60,577 nucleotides of DNA, from NCBI GenBank assembly GCA_021776825.1, contig JAJFFG010000119.1, positions 1-60,577 on the forward strand, read 5' to 3'. Positions 1 to 7,945 of the stretch are shown piece after piece. Each line of letters starts with the position of its first letter. Position 1 is the first letter of the stretch. The notes beneath the pieces were generated by a model that saw nothing but the letters and a program-made list of their open reading frames with translations, searched no databases and was not told the DNA's origin. The position numbers were made by a program, and so were the translations under genes. Source of the stretch: Planctomycetota bacterium. Lineage in GTDB: Bacteria; Planctomycetota; JAJSAM01; JAJVHW01.

Positions 1-45
1 TGGAAAGCCGCCCGCGACGCGCAGCGCGCCGCCGCCGCGAACTGA
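1..45 (+). CDS. 3' end of an unidentified gene (partial)
   Basis: The first reading frame of the window encodes the tail WKAARDAQRAAAAN and ends with TGA at 43-45, so a plus-strand gene may enter from the left. An Ala/Arg-rich tail is compatible with a real C-terminus in this GC-rich genome, but 14 codons are too few to identify a family, and an open frame this short could occur by chance. Everything to its right as far as yidC is repeat sequence. Confidence 0.3.
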   Translation, partial: WKAARDAQRAAAAN

Positions 46-119
46 CGGTCCGCGCCAGCGGATCGTCGTCGGCAATCGCGTCTCACCCCTCCGAACTGGC
101 CGCGATCTGCAACCGAGGA

Positions 120-835
120 TGGCTGGATCGGACGCGTACACAGCACCGGCGCCGTAGGGGCGGACCCCCTGGTCCGCCCCGCCCGCTGGGGTTGGCCGCG
201 CGATGCCGGTCCGGTGGCGCACTTCGGACGACCCTCGTCATGCGCACGGCGATCGGTCGAGGGCGGTGCTCCCGATCATGGCCGCATCTCGCCGCGGGTG
301 CGCATCCGATCCCCGATGCGCACCACCTCAATCGGGTCGTACGGGCGGATCTCCTGATCCGCCCCGCCGACGCGCTCCCGCTCGATCGAGCCGTATGGCC
401 GGCGCTCGTCGGACGAGCCCCGCGGATCGCGCGGCCACCGGCAGGCGAGGGCGATCGCTGATAAGACGCGGCCATCCCGGATGCCGACGGACCCGTCCGA
501 TGGCCGTCCGCATGACGAGGGTCGTTCGCCGAGCGCCAGTGGACCCGCCTGGCGCGCACACCCCCAGCGAGCGCGGGCGGGCCAGGGGGTCCGCCCCTAC
601 GGCGCCCTGGAGGTAACGGATCCGTTGGATCGGAGGAGACCCAACCCGTTTGGATCCCCACCCGGGGCGCGTTGGTTGCGCCCGAGCGCAAGCAGCGTGA
701 CGCGGGAGATGAGGCCCACGCAAGGCTGCGACCGAGGGGCACCGCCCTCGCGTGCGAGCCGACGCAGCCGCGGAGCCGACCAGCAACATGGGAGGCGCGG
801 CGATTGCCGCATGTCCCGATGCGCGCCACCAACCA
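120..835. repeat. Left block of GC-rich palindromic intergenic repeats
   Basis: Non-coding block holding three near-perfect palindromes of the form GGGGCGGACC-n-GGTCCGCCCC: 154-180, 343-365 (a GGATC/GATCC version) and 575-600 (arms with a G-T wobble). The 154-400 part matches 60348-60577 in direct orientation, including phrases such as GACCCTCGT and CTCAATCGGGTCGTACGGGC. The 450-830 part matches 60130-60430 as reverse complement. The block is thus a mosaic of the same unit in both orientations. Open frames crossing it (for example on the minus strand, 83-832) are Arg/Pro/Gly-rich, resemble no protein family, and are treated as non-coding. Confidence 0.8.
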
Positions 836-863
836 ATCACCAGCAGTGGCCGTGACCCCCGCC

Positions 864-2678
864 CTACAGGTCCTTCAGCCACACCCGACGGATCAGCTGG
901 ATCTCACCAATCGACCAGAGGGCCGACATCGTCATGTAGATCGTGAGCCCGCAGGCGAAGTTGTAGAGGAAGACGCCGAAGAGCATCGGCATCCACCGCA
1001 TCATCTTGGCCTGCTGCTGCTGGTTCGGATCGACGGGGAGCGGCGTCATGCGCGCCGAGATGCCCCACACGACCATCATGATCAGCGGGAACAGGTTCAG
1101 CCACTCCGGGATCAGCGGCACGTCCGCGAACCAGGGCATGTGGAGCAGGTGGTCCGGGGCGGTCAGGTCGGCCGCCCAGAGGAAGCTGGCGTGGCGCATC
1201 TCGAACGTCGTCTGGAGGACGCCGTAGAGGCTGATCCAGATCGGCATCTGCAGGAACGTGAGAAGACAGCCGCCGGGCAGCAGGGAGACCTTCTCCTGCC
1301 GCATCAGCTTCATCGTCATCTCTTGCTGCTTGCGCGGGTCCTTGTACTTCGCCTTGATGGCATCCATCTTCGGCTTCAGCGCGCCCATCTTCTTGGCGTG
1401 CGTCCGCATCGAGATCTGCGACTTGCGCGAGAGCGGGAACAGCACGCCGCGGACGCAGAGCGTCAGGCAGACGATCGCCAGCCCATAGCCCATGCCCGTG
1501 CTCGCGATGAGCTCGAGCAGCCACGACAGAACACGCTCGATCGGCGCGAAGTTCAAACCGATGAATGCGCGCTCCGGAACGCCGTCGGCGAGGGCCGAGT
1601 ACCCGGAGTCCGTGTCCGTCAGGAGCGGTCGGCTGTTCGGACCGACGTAGTACCGGAAGCGGAGCGACTGCGAGACGCCCGTTGTCGGCAGGACGATCGG
1701 GACCCGGATCGTGGCGGCTGCACTCGCCCAGCGCGTCTCGGCGTCCTCCTGGCGGGACGCGGTGTGGAAGCCGACGGTCGAGTCGGCCGGCAGCGGCTCG
1801 AGCGGCAGTAGCGCGCCGAGGTGGAAATCGGTGCGGGCACCGACCCACGAGAGTCCGTCCGGGGCGCGCTGTTCGTACGCCGAGTTCTCGAGCTTGGACT
1901 CGTGAATGTCCTCTGCCGAGAGCTGATCCACGTCATCGCCGGTGAGTGCCACGAGGACGCCGTCTTCAGGAAGCGGGTGCGGTGACTTGCGCAGCCACGG
2001 ACCGACGATCTCGACGGTCTCCATTTGCCCCTGATCACCGGTACCGAGCCCGGTGAAGCGCAGTTCCATGTCGACGTGATACGGCTGAGCGGGATCGTGC
2101 GAGAGGTGGAACACCTTCGTGAGGCGAACACCGAGGGACGGCACGTCCGTCGTGTAGGCCGCGTCAGCGCCCTCGACGTGGGTGCTCGTCCACGCGCGGC
2201 GCGCGAGGTTCACGTCGACGCCGAGCAGCTCGACCGAGAGCAGGCCGGGGGCAGGGTCGAAGAAGTCCGTCGTCTCCGAGGGGTCGGTCTCGGCAGCAGG
2301 GTCGTTGAGTTCGTGGGCAGCGCAGGCCCAAACTCGAGCAGACCGGATCGACGCGCCGTGGCTGCCGATCAGGAGCCAGACGCGCTCACTCGTCACCTCG
2401 GTGACGACGTTCGGCTCGACAGTCACCGGCGCGACCGCGGGCACCGGCACGGCGTTCCCGTCGCCAGCACCGGCGACGGCCGGAGCAGGGACGCCACCGT
2501 TCCCGTTCCCGTTCCCGTTTCCGTCCACTCCAGCGGGAGGAGGTGCTCCAACGCCGTCGACCGTTCCGGTGGCCGTCACAGGAGGCGGCGGCTTGGGACG
2601 GTACGGCTCCGTCGCCATCTGGAATCCGACGAGGAGCAACACGCTCATGACGACGGCCAGGATGACGCGCTTCTCCAC
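864..2678 (-). CDS. yidC: Membrane protein insertase YidC
   Basis: YidC inserts and folds inner-membrane proteins, alone or with SecYEG. The 604-residue protein has the Gram-negative layout: an N-terminal membrane anchor (about 5-21), a Pro/Gly/Asn-rich linker with a GN dipeptide run (about 53-62), a periplasmic beta-sandwich domain (about 90-350), and the conserved insertase domain (about 372-600) with five hydrophobic segments. Arg410, in the hydrophobic stretch LCVRGVLFPL, corresponds to the conserved positive residue of the hydrophilic groove. The following RKSQIS and the charged KYKDPRKQQE hairpin are also typical. Start is GTG at 2678 with AGGAG about 9 nt upstream. rpmH, rnpA and jag, often neighbours of yidC, are not seen here. 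Confidence 0.95.
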   Translation of the reverse strand: MEKRVILAVVMSVLLLVGFQMATEPYRPKPPPPVTATGTVDGVGAPPPAGVDGNGNGNGNGGVPAPAVAGAGDGNAVPVPAVAPVTVEPNVVTEVTSERVWLLIGSHGASIRSARVWACAAHELNDPAAETDPSETTDFFDPAPGLLSVELLGVDVNLARRAWTSTHVEGADAAYTTDVPSLGVRLTKVFHLSHDPAQPYHVDMELRFTGLGTGDQGQMETVEIVGPWLRKSPHPLPEDGVLVALTGDDVDQLSAEDIHESKLENSAYEQRAPDGLSWVGARTDFHLGALLPLEPLPADSTVGFHTASRQEDAETRWASAAATIRVPIVLPTTGVSQSLRFRYYVGPNSRPLLTDTDSGYSALADGVPERAFIGLNFAPIERVLSWLLELIASTGMGYGLAIVCLTLCVRGVLFPLSRKSQISMRTHAKKMGALKPKMDAIKAKYKDPRKQQEMTMKLMRQEKVSLLPGGCLLTFLQMPIWISLYGVLQTTFEMRHASFLWAADLTAPDHLLHMPWFADVPLIPEWLNLFPLIMMVVWGISARMTPLPVDPNQQQQAKMMRWMPMLFGVFLYNFACGLTIYMTMSALWSIGEIQLIRRVWLKDL

Positions 2679-2856
2679 CTGCTCTATCTCCTCGGGTCAG
2701 GCTGCTCCGGGAACGCGGAGCATCAGCGGGGCGGGGACGCGGAAGGACGCCCGTCGGGGCGTCAACCGGACCACGACCGCCGCGGTTCAGGGGTCCGAGC
2801 CGTCACGCGACAGCCATCGGACCGGGTGAGCTGCTCGAAGATCCGTGGGGGCGCCC

Positions 2857-3606
2857 TCAGCGTCCGACGATCAGCCGATCCGCAAGGTAGTTCGGCAGGC
2901 CCGGTGTGGCGTAGATCTTGTCCATGGTCGTTCGCACGTCGTACTCGACGCGGTGGAACTTGACCGTGCGGCCGTCGAACACGGCGTAGGACGAACGAGG
3001 GTCGCCGTCGCGCGGCTGACCGACCGATCCGACGTTGATCAGCGCCTTGCCGCCCTGATGGGTGTAGGTCCCGCCGATCCGATCCGGCGAGAGGAACCGG
3101 AAGTTGTCCGTGAACACTCCCGGGATGTGGCTGTGGCCGACGAAACAGAGCGACGGGATCATCGAGAAGATCTCGTTCATCTTGTCGCGGTTGCGGATGT
3201 CCGTCGGGACCATGTACTCCTTGGTCGGAACGCGCGGCGAGCCGTGCACGTAGAACACGTCGCCCTCGAGGTGCTTGTCCTCGAGGCCCCCGAGGAAGTT
3301 CCACATCTCGTAGTTCTCGGTGCGGTCGTGGTCGGGGGAGTTCAGCTGCTCCTTCGTCCACTCGAGCGCCTGGCGGGCCTTCTCGTTGAAGTCCTCGCCG
3401 TAGAACATCACGGCCTCCTCATGGTTGCCCATGAGGCAGAACCGCGCGTTTTGCATGATCTTGATGCACTCACGCGGGTTGGGCCCGTACCCGATCACGT
3501 CGCCGAGGCAGACGATGTCCGGGATGTTCTGCGCGTTGATGTGCTCAAGCACCGCGCTCAACGCCTCGATGTTGGCGTGCAGGTCCGAGACGATCGCAAT
3601 TCGCAC
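2857..3606 (-). CDS. Calcineurin-like metallophosphoesterase
   Basis: A 249-residue protein of the YfcE/MJ0936-like metallophosphoesterase superfamily, cytoplasmic with no signal peptide. All two-metal ligands are visible: D8 and H10 (SDLHAN), D36 (GDVIGYG), N61 and H62 (GNHE), H122 (VHGSP), and H159/H161 (GHSH). It should hydrolyse a phosphodiester or phosphomonoester, but members vary so widely that the substrate cannot be inferred. The GTG start at 3606 has a strong AGGAGG 9-14 nt upstream. It stands alone between yidC and a secreted hydrolase, with gaps above 150 nt on both sides, so it is probably transcribed separately. Confidence 0.85.
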   Translation of the reverse strand: MRIAIVSDLHANIEALSAVLEHINAQNIPDIVCLGDVIGYGPNPRECIKIMQNARFCLMGNHEEAVMFYGEDFNEKARQALEWTKEQLNSPDHDRTENYEMWNFLGGLEDKHLEGDVFYVHGSPRVPTKEYMVPTDIRNRDKMNEIFSMIPSLCFVGHSHIPGVFTDNFRFLSPDRIGGTYTHQGGKALINVGSVGQPRDGDPRSSYAVFDGRTVKFHRVEYDVRTTMDKIYATPGLPNYLADRLIVGR

Positions 3607-3770
3607 CGGGCATCGCCTCCTGAGGTGAGGACGTTCAACTGAGTTCCCCCGGGGCGTGCCATGGGACCGGAGTCACACAAGCCACGTCACCCGCAGGCTC
3701 CCGGCGCTGACGATCTGGATCGCACACCGGAGCCGGTCATCTTACGATGGCTGCCGAATGGGGAGCGGCG

Positions 3771-5108
3771 TTATTCGCCGGTCTTCGGTGCGGGACGGAC
3801 GGCTGCCTCGGCGGCGAACACGTACTGGACGTCCTCGCGTTCCTCGGCCGTGCGGACGAGCGTCGTCAGACGCAGTTCGGGAACGGCTCGATGGCGCTCC
3901 TTCCCGTCGACGGTCACCACGACCTCCTTCGAGAGATCCACGAGGCGTTCGTCGAGGTAGACGGAGAGCGTCGAGACGGCGGCCTCGCGCTGCTCCGCGT
4001 TCGGCGTCGCCGAACGCGGCTTGGTCACAACGAGGTCGATGCGGTTCGCATCGCGATCGAGCGTCGCCACAAGCTCCGAGCTCAGCCACGGCTTCGTCCA
4101 GCGGACCCAGTAGAAGGTCGTCTTCCAGTCGCGGACCGGCTGCCAGCGGATGGTCTCCGGTCGCGGGTTGCGAACGTGCGACGCCATCCACGCGAGTCCG
4201 GGGCCGGGCCCCTTCGCCGGGAAGGCGTGCCCGCGTCCGTCGACCTCCTCGTACACGTGCTTCCAGCCCTTGGGGTCGCTCTCGTGGAGCTCCTTGAGCC
4301 GCGCGCAGGCGTGGACGTTCGCGGCGGCCGGGACGTTGGGGTCGTCGAGGCTCTGGTAGACGAAGAGCGGCAGGTTGTAGAGATTGGGCAGCGTGCCATC
4401 GACGACGGCCTCGGCCTCTTTGTCCTTCCGTCCCGGCACCCAGTAGACGGTCGGGGCTCCGGCGAAAGCTGCACCTGCGGCGAACAGATCCGCGTGGATC
4501 GACCCGTAGGTCCACGTGCCGTAGCCACCCATCGAGTGACCGGTCACGTACACGCGATCGGGATCGATCTTCCACGTGCGACGGGCCGCTCGCAGGAGTT
4601 CGAGAATCCACTTCTCCGTCGCCGGCGGATCGGTCCAGCCGTACTCCGTTTTCTGCAGGACCTCCGGGTAGATCCCGCGCATCTTGATCTTCGACACACC
4701 GCCGGAGAACGAACTCGCGGCCTGTCCGGCGTCGCCGGAGCCGGCTCCCCCACCATGCAGGCCGAGGACCAGTCCTCCCTTGGCTTTGCCCGACGTCAGG
4801 TAGCGTCCGGCCCAGCCGTCCTTCTTCTTGTCGAACCAGTCGCCGCCGCCCTTGTCGATCTTGCGGCCACGCTTCTGCGCCATCACGACGGCGCGCTCCG
4901 CCAACTTGCGCACGTCGGCGGAGTCGAGCGGCTCCGCGGCCTCGATCGCGGCCCACGCCTTCTCACGAGCCGCGTCCTTCTTCGCCTTGAAGTAGGCGTC
5001 GATCAGTTTCTGCGGCGACGCCGCAGCATGCGCGGGCGGCGCGGGCACGGACGGGACGAGGAGCGCAGCGGCGACTACCGCGACGGCGAGGGCAATGGGT
5101 CGCTTCAC
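3771..5108 (-). CDS. Secreted alpha/beta hydrolase (dienelactone hydrolase/esterase-like)
   Basis: Numbered from the chosen start, the protein has 445 residues. It begins with a signal peptide (KRPIALAVAVVAAALLVPS followed by an Ala-rich cleavage region), then a helical stretch, then an alpha/beta hydrolase fold. The oxyanion region is GLHGGG, the nucleophile is the Ser of GHSMGGYG (about residue 192), a DDPNVP segment could carry the acidic residue, and GRGHAFP supplies the catalytic His. The closest types are LpqC-like polyesterases and prolyl-oligopeptidase-like esterases. The substrate is unknown. I prefer GTG 5108 because it starts the signal peptide cleanly; an in-frame GTG at 5138 would add ten residues. 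Confidence 0.8.
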   Translation of the reverse strand: MKRPIALAVAVVAAALLVPSVPAPPAHAAASPQKLIDAYFKAKKDAAREKAWAAIEAAEPLDSADVRKLAERAVVMAQKRGRKIDKGGGDWFDKKKDGWAGRYLTSGKAKGGLVLGLHGGGAGSGDAGQAASSFSGGVSKIKMRGIYPEVLQKTEYGWTDPPATEKWILELLRAARRTWKIDPDRVYVTGHSMGGYGTWTYGSIHADLFAAGAAFAGAPTVYWVPGRKDKEAEAVVDGTLPNLYNLPLFVYQSLDDPNVPAAANVHACARLKELHESDPKGWKHVYEEVDGRGHAFPAKGPGPGLAWMASHVRNPRPETIRWQPVRDWKTTFYWVRWTKPWLSSELVATLDRDANRIDLVVTKPRSATPNAEQREAAVSTLSVYLDERLVDLSKEVVVTVDGKERHRAVPELRLTTLVRTAEEREDVQYVFAAEAAVRPAPKTGE

Positions 5109-5421
5109 ACGACGCAGCCTACGCTCCCCGAGCCCCACACGGAACGATGCGGGGAGCCCGGATCGTCCGTGAGGGCGTCACGCGAGCGCGGCGAAATCGT
5201 GGATCGGCGTGGGGTTCACGGCGGTGCCTGCCGAGAGCGCGCGTGGCACGGTGTCCTGGCGGCTCCCGGTGCGGGAAGTCTCCGGCGTGAGATCTCGTTC
5301 CGGAGACGCGCATGCACCCTCTAGACGGTTGTAGAGCGCGGACCTAGTCTTGAGATTCCCGCGGGGCGGGAGATCGCGTGCTCGGGGACGTCAGGCGTGG
5401 CGTCCTCGCGAACGATGCGGG
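5109..5421. other. Intergenic stretch with small hairpins, no gene seen
   Basis: No convincing coding sequence. There is a perfect 8-bp inverted repeat (GTCTCCGG at 5278-5285 and CCGGAGAC at 5300-5307, loop 14 nt) and a weaker CCCGC/GCGGG hairpin at 5358-5370. The latter lies about 50 nt past the cytochrome oxidase subunit IV stop codon and could help end that minus-strand transcript. There is no U-tract, so this is a weak call. Confidence 0.35.
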
Positions 5422-5742
5422 CTAGAAGCCCGGGCCCGCGATGCCGTCCCAGATGCAGAACGCGCAGAGGGGGGTCGCGAGAACCACGGGAGTGATCGCG
5501 AGAAGCGACAGGATCTTCGGGTCGTACTTCAGGTGCATGAAGATCTTGCCCACCAGGATGGCCTTCCAGGCGGCGAGTCCGATCAGCGCCAGGACGCCGA
5601 TCATCCACATCTTCGGTTTGACACCTGCCTCGTCGAGGCCGATGAACATCGCGATCCCGAACTCGATCGCGGTCGCCACGGCCAACGTGATGATCACGCG
5701 GGTGTAGGTCGGGAGGTGGCTCTCGGCGTGTGCGTCGCTCAT
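5422..5742 (-). CDS. Cytochrome c oxidase subunit IV (COX4_pro type)
   Basis: A 106-residue protein with three predicted membrane helices (about 17-37, 45-66 and 76-98) and a short charged N-terminus. The pattern WKAILVGKIFMHLKYD, with conserved Lys and His just after helix 2, is characteristic of prokaryotic subunit IV (CtaF/CyoD-like), a small accessory subunit of heme-copper terminal oxidases. ATG at 5742 lies 8 nt after the subunit III stop codon, so the two are co-translated. The catalytic subunits I and II are not in the window and must lie elsewhere. Confidence 0.88.
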   Translation of the reverse strand: MSDAHAESHLPTYTRVIITLAVATAIEFGIAMFIGLDEAGVKPKMWMIGVLALIGLAAWKAILVGKIFMHLKYDPKILSLLAITPVVLATPLCAFCIWDGIAGPGF

Positions 5743-5750
5743 CGTGCCCT

Positions 5751-6389
5751 CTAGAACAGGTAGATGATCGTGAACAGGATGATCCAGACGAGATCCACGA
5801 AGTGCCAGAAGATGCCCACGAGCTCGACGGCGCTGTGGTTCTCGGCCGTGTACTTCCCGCGCGCGGCGGCGATCCAGATGCAGCTGAGGTAGATCACGCC
5901 GGAGAGCACGTGCATCCCGTGGAACGCGGTGCAGACGAAGAACGTGGCGCCGTACAGGTGCGAGCCGACGTGCAGGCCGGCGTGCATCAGGTGGTAGTAC
6001 TCGTAGACCTGGATGCCCAGGAACGTGGCGCCACCGAGGATCGTCGCTCCCAGCCAGAGCTTCAGCCCCGCCTGCTTGCCCTTCTGGATGGCATCGAGCG
6101 CCAGCACCATCGTGAACGAGCTGATGATCAGGATGAACGTGTTGATGCCCGTCAGGATCGGGTCGAGGTGGGGCAGGCCACCGGCCTCGGTCCAGTCGCC
6201 GACCAGCGGGCGCCACAGTTCGCCGGGCATCGACGCCCGCAGGATGATGTAGGCGCCGATCAGGCCGACGAAGCCCATGGCGTCCGAGGCCAGGAACAGC
6301 CACATCGCAAACTTGCCGGGCGTGTAGCCGAAGCGCTTGAGCGAGTACTTCGTCTGCCCAAGCGCGTCGATGGGTGCCAGGTTGCTCAT
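5751..6389 (-). CDS. ctaE: Cytochrome c oxidase subunit III
   Basis: A 212-residue protein with the short, five-helix form of heme-copper oxidase subunit III (helices near 25-45, 70-90, 105-125, 145-165 and 190-210). Diagnostic motifs are KFAMWLFLASDAMGF near the N-terminus, the Glu in QVYEYYHL, and TAFHGMHVLSG followed by WHFVDLVW near the C-terminus. It stabilises the oxidase core and borders the oxygen/proton entry region. Start ATG 6389 is preceded by GGAGGA about 10 nt upstream; a longer frame from further upstream lacks family similarity. It is followed by subunit IV, while subunits I and II are missing from this cluster. Confidence 0.93.
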   Translation of the reverse strand: MSNLAPIDALGQTKYSLKRFGYTPGKFAMWLFLASDAMGFVGLIGAYIILRASMPGELWRPLVGDWTEAGGLPHLDPILTGINTFILIISSFTMVLALDAIQKGKQAGLKLWLGATILGGATFLGIQVYEYYHLMHAGLHVGSHLYGATFFVCTAFHGMHVLSGVIYLSCIWIAAARGKYTAENHSAVELVGIFWHFVDLVWIILFTIIYLF

Positions 6390-6424
6390 GCGCGCGGTTC
6401 CTCCGCTCGATCGAGGGTCACAGC

Positions 6425-6458
6425 AGCCAGTGTCGTAGGAGAGCCAGTGTCGTAGGAG
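6425..6458. repeat. Perfect 17-bp tandem duplication
   Basis: The unit AGCCAGTGTCGTAGGAG occurs twice back to back (6425-6441 and 6442-6458) with no mismatch. It lies between the 39-codon membrane ORF and the subunit III gene, about 35 nt before the latter's start codon. Identity of the two copies suggests a recent duplication. Confidence 0.95.
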
Positions 6459-6464
6459 CAACCG

Positions 6465-6584
6465 TCACAGGAGCACCTTCAACAGGATCGGGAGGACCAA
6501 GAGCACGAGCACCGCGAAGCCGAGGCTCCACCCCAGCCGCAACGCTCGTCGTCGCTGTTCGTCCGCCTGCTCCAAGACCGCCAC
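6465..6584 (-). CDS. Small single-pass membrane protein upstream of cytochrome oxidase subunit III
   Basis: A 39-codon open frame starting with GTG at 6584. The N-terminal half is charged (LEQADEQRRRALRL) and the C-terminal half is one continuous hydrophobic helix (LGFAVLVLLVLPILLKVLL), the architecture of a tail-anchored or N-in single-span peptide. It is on the same strand as the subunit III/IV genes and 75 nt upstream of them. Small single-helix proteins often accompany terminal oxidases (CcoQ-, CydX- and CtaK-like), so an oxidase accessory role is an inference from position. The ribosome binding site is poor. It could also be a fortuitous frame. Confidence 0.5.
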   Translation of the reverse strand: MAVLEQADEQRRRALRLGWSLGFAVLVLLVLPILLKVLL

Positions 6585-6687
6585 CGTTCAACTTCCGGGT
6601 GCGTTCGTCCCGGAGAAGCGACCATTTCAACGAATCGTGCGCGCAGGGCCACATCTTTCGTCGGAGCGCGCTCCCTTTGAACGTGTC

Positions 6688-7365
6688 TCACGTGCCCATG
6701 AGTCCGCGATCCGCCAGCGAGGCGTAACGTCCGTCTCCGATCACGATGTGATCGAGCACGCGAATGCCGACCAGATCGCCGACCTCGACCAGGCGTCGCG
6801 TCACCTCCAAATCGTCGGCACTGGGAGTCGGATCGCCGCTCGGATGGTTGTGCACGAGCACGATCGCTGCAGCGCCGTGGCGCATGGCCGGCCCGAACAC
6901 CTCGCGCGGATGGACGGGCGATGACGTGAGCGTACCCTGCGAGACGAGCAGGTGCCGCAGCACGCGATGCTTGCCGTCGAGCAGCAGCGCGAGGAAGCGC
7001 TCGAAGCGAAGATGCCGCAGTTCCGGTCCGAAGTGGCGGTGCACGTCGGCGCTCGATCGAAACGGCATCCCGCGTACGAGCCGTTCGCCGAGGTGGCGTC
7101 GACCGAGCTCGCGACAGGCGAGGAGCCGCGCCGCCCGCGCCGCACCGACGCCGCGCACGCGCACGAGTTCGGCCGGCGTCAGTTCGAGCAGGCTGCGGAG
7201 GCCACCGGCGGCGTCGAGGAGCGCCCCCCCGAGCCGCTCCGCCCGCAGCCCGGGCGCACCGGTCCCGAGCAGCAGTCCGAGGAGTTCGGCGGTGCTCAGC
7301 CGGCGCGGTCCGTCCGCCAGGAGCCGCTCACGTGGCCGTGCGATCTGTCCGTTGAGCATCGACAT
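6688..7365 (-). CDS. radC: RadC/YeeS family JAB-domain protein
   Basis: A 225-residue protein with the RadC layout: a UPF0758 N-terminal part (RERLLADGPRRLSTAELLG), a helix-hairpin-helix (LVRVRGVGAARAARLLA, about 67-83), and a C-terminal MPN/JAB domain. The JAMM zinc motif is complete: H172 and H174 in VHNHPSGDPTPSADD, with D185 eleven residues after H174. It was once linked to DNA repair, but the biochemical role is unsettled; JAB chemistry suggests metallo-isopeptidase activity, or it may be a DNA-associated factor. It stands alone, 103 nt from the 39-codon ORF. The ATG at 7365 lies in a MSML context; the third codon is also ATG. Confidence 0.9.
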   Translation of the reverse strand: MSMLNGQIARPRERLLADGPRRLSTAELLGLLLGTGAPGLRAERLGGALLDAAGGLRSLLELTPAELVRVRGVGAARAARLLACRELGRRHLGERLVRGMPFRSSADVHRHFGPELRHLRFERFLALLLDGKHRVLRHLLVSQGTLTSSPVHPREVFGPAMRHGAAAIVLVHNHPSGDPTPSADDLEVTRRLVEVGDLVGIRVLDHIVIGDGRYASLADRGLMGT

Positions 7366-7498
7366 GGGCGCCTCCGCAGGGACGCGGAAGGCCCCTGAGA
7401 GAAGGACGCACCGGAGGCGCAGAGGTTACGTGGGGATCGTCGACAAAGTGGGACGCACGCCGAAGATCGAGATGCGAGCGCGCGTCGATGCGCGCCCG

Positions 7499-7945
7499 CT
7501 ACTTGCGCTCCGGCGAGAACACGTCGAGGAAGTCGCGAACCTCGAGCCACAGGCTCCGCGCTCCCACGTACGCGTCCTCGAATGTCAACACGTACGACGC
7601 GGAGAGGACGATCGCGACGAGCACGCCGGTTGCGGCACCGAGGAGGAGGAACGAGGGGAGGCGCAGGCCGGCGCGTGGGTTCGGCGGAGCGGCATCGCCG
7701 GCGCCCGCGGCGAGCGGAGTCCCGCGATGCCTCACTCGGTGCCTCTCCAGCCGAACTCCCAGTTCAGCCGCGGCGACCAGGATCTCGGTGCCGCACTTCG
7801 GGCAGGTGACGTTCCGCCCCGGAGCCGCAGTGACATCGACGAACTCGGCGCTGCATTCGCAGCAGCGCACCGGATGGGTCCCAACAGGTCCGCGCCCAAG
7901 TCGTTGCATCGCACGCCGAGTGTACGGGGGATGCGGTGCCCTCAT
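7499..7945 (-). CDS. Zinc-ribbon membrane protein coupled to a metallopeptidase-like gene
   Basis: A 148-residue protein of unrecognised family. The N-terminus has a zinc-ribbon signature (C28, C29, C31 and then C48-x2-C51, in VRCCEC and CPKCGTE), like the zinc_ribbon/zf-domain proteins of PVC bacteria. After an Ala/Pro/Arg linker there is one membrane helix (about 98-120) and a short tail. The start codon ATG at 7945 overlaps the stop of the upstream peptidase-like gene (ATGA), which fixes the start and shows translational coupling. It may act as an envelope-tethered partner of that protein. No enzymatic motif is seen. Confidence 0.7.
   Translation of the reverse strand: MRAPHPPYTRRAMQRLGRGPVGTHPVRCCECSAEFVDVTAAPGRNVTCPKCGTEILVAAAELGVRLERHRVRHRGTPLAAGAGDAAPPNPRAGLRLPSFLLLGAATGVLVAIVLSASYVLTFEDAYVGARSLWLEVRDFLDVFSPERK

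Noticed and set aside
83..832. A 249-codon open frame on the minus strand across the left repeat block
   Set aside because: It is Arg/Pro/Gly-rich with no family resemblance, and the same sequence recurs in the other repeat blocks in various frames; it is a by-product of high GC.
5119..5313. A 64-codon minus-strand frame upstream of the secreted hydrolase
   Set aside because: No ribosome binding site, shadow-like composition, and it contains the hairpins of the intergenic region.
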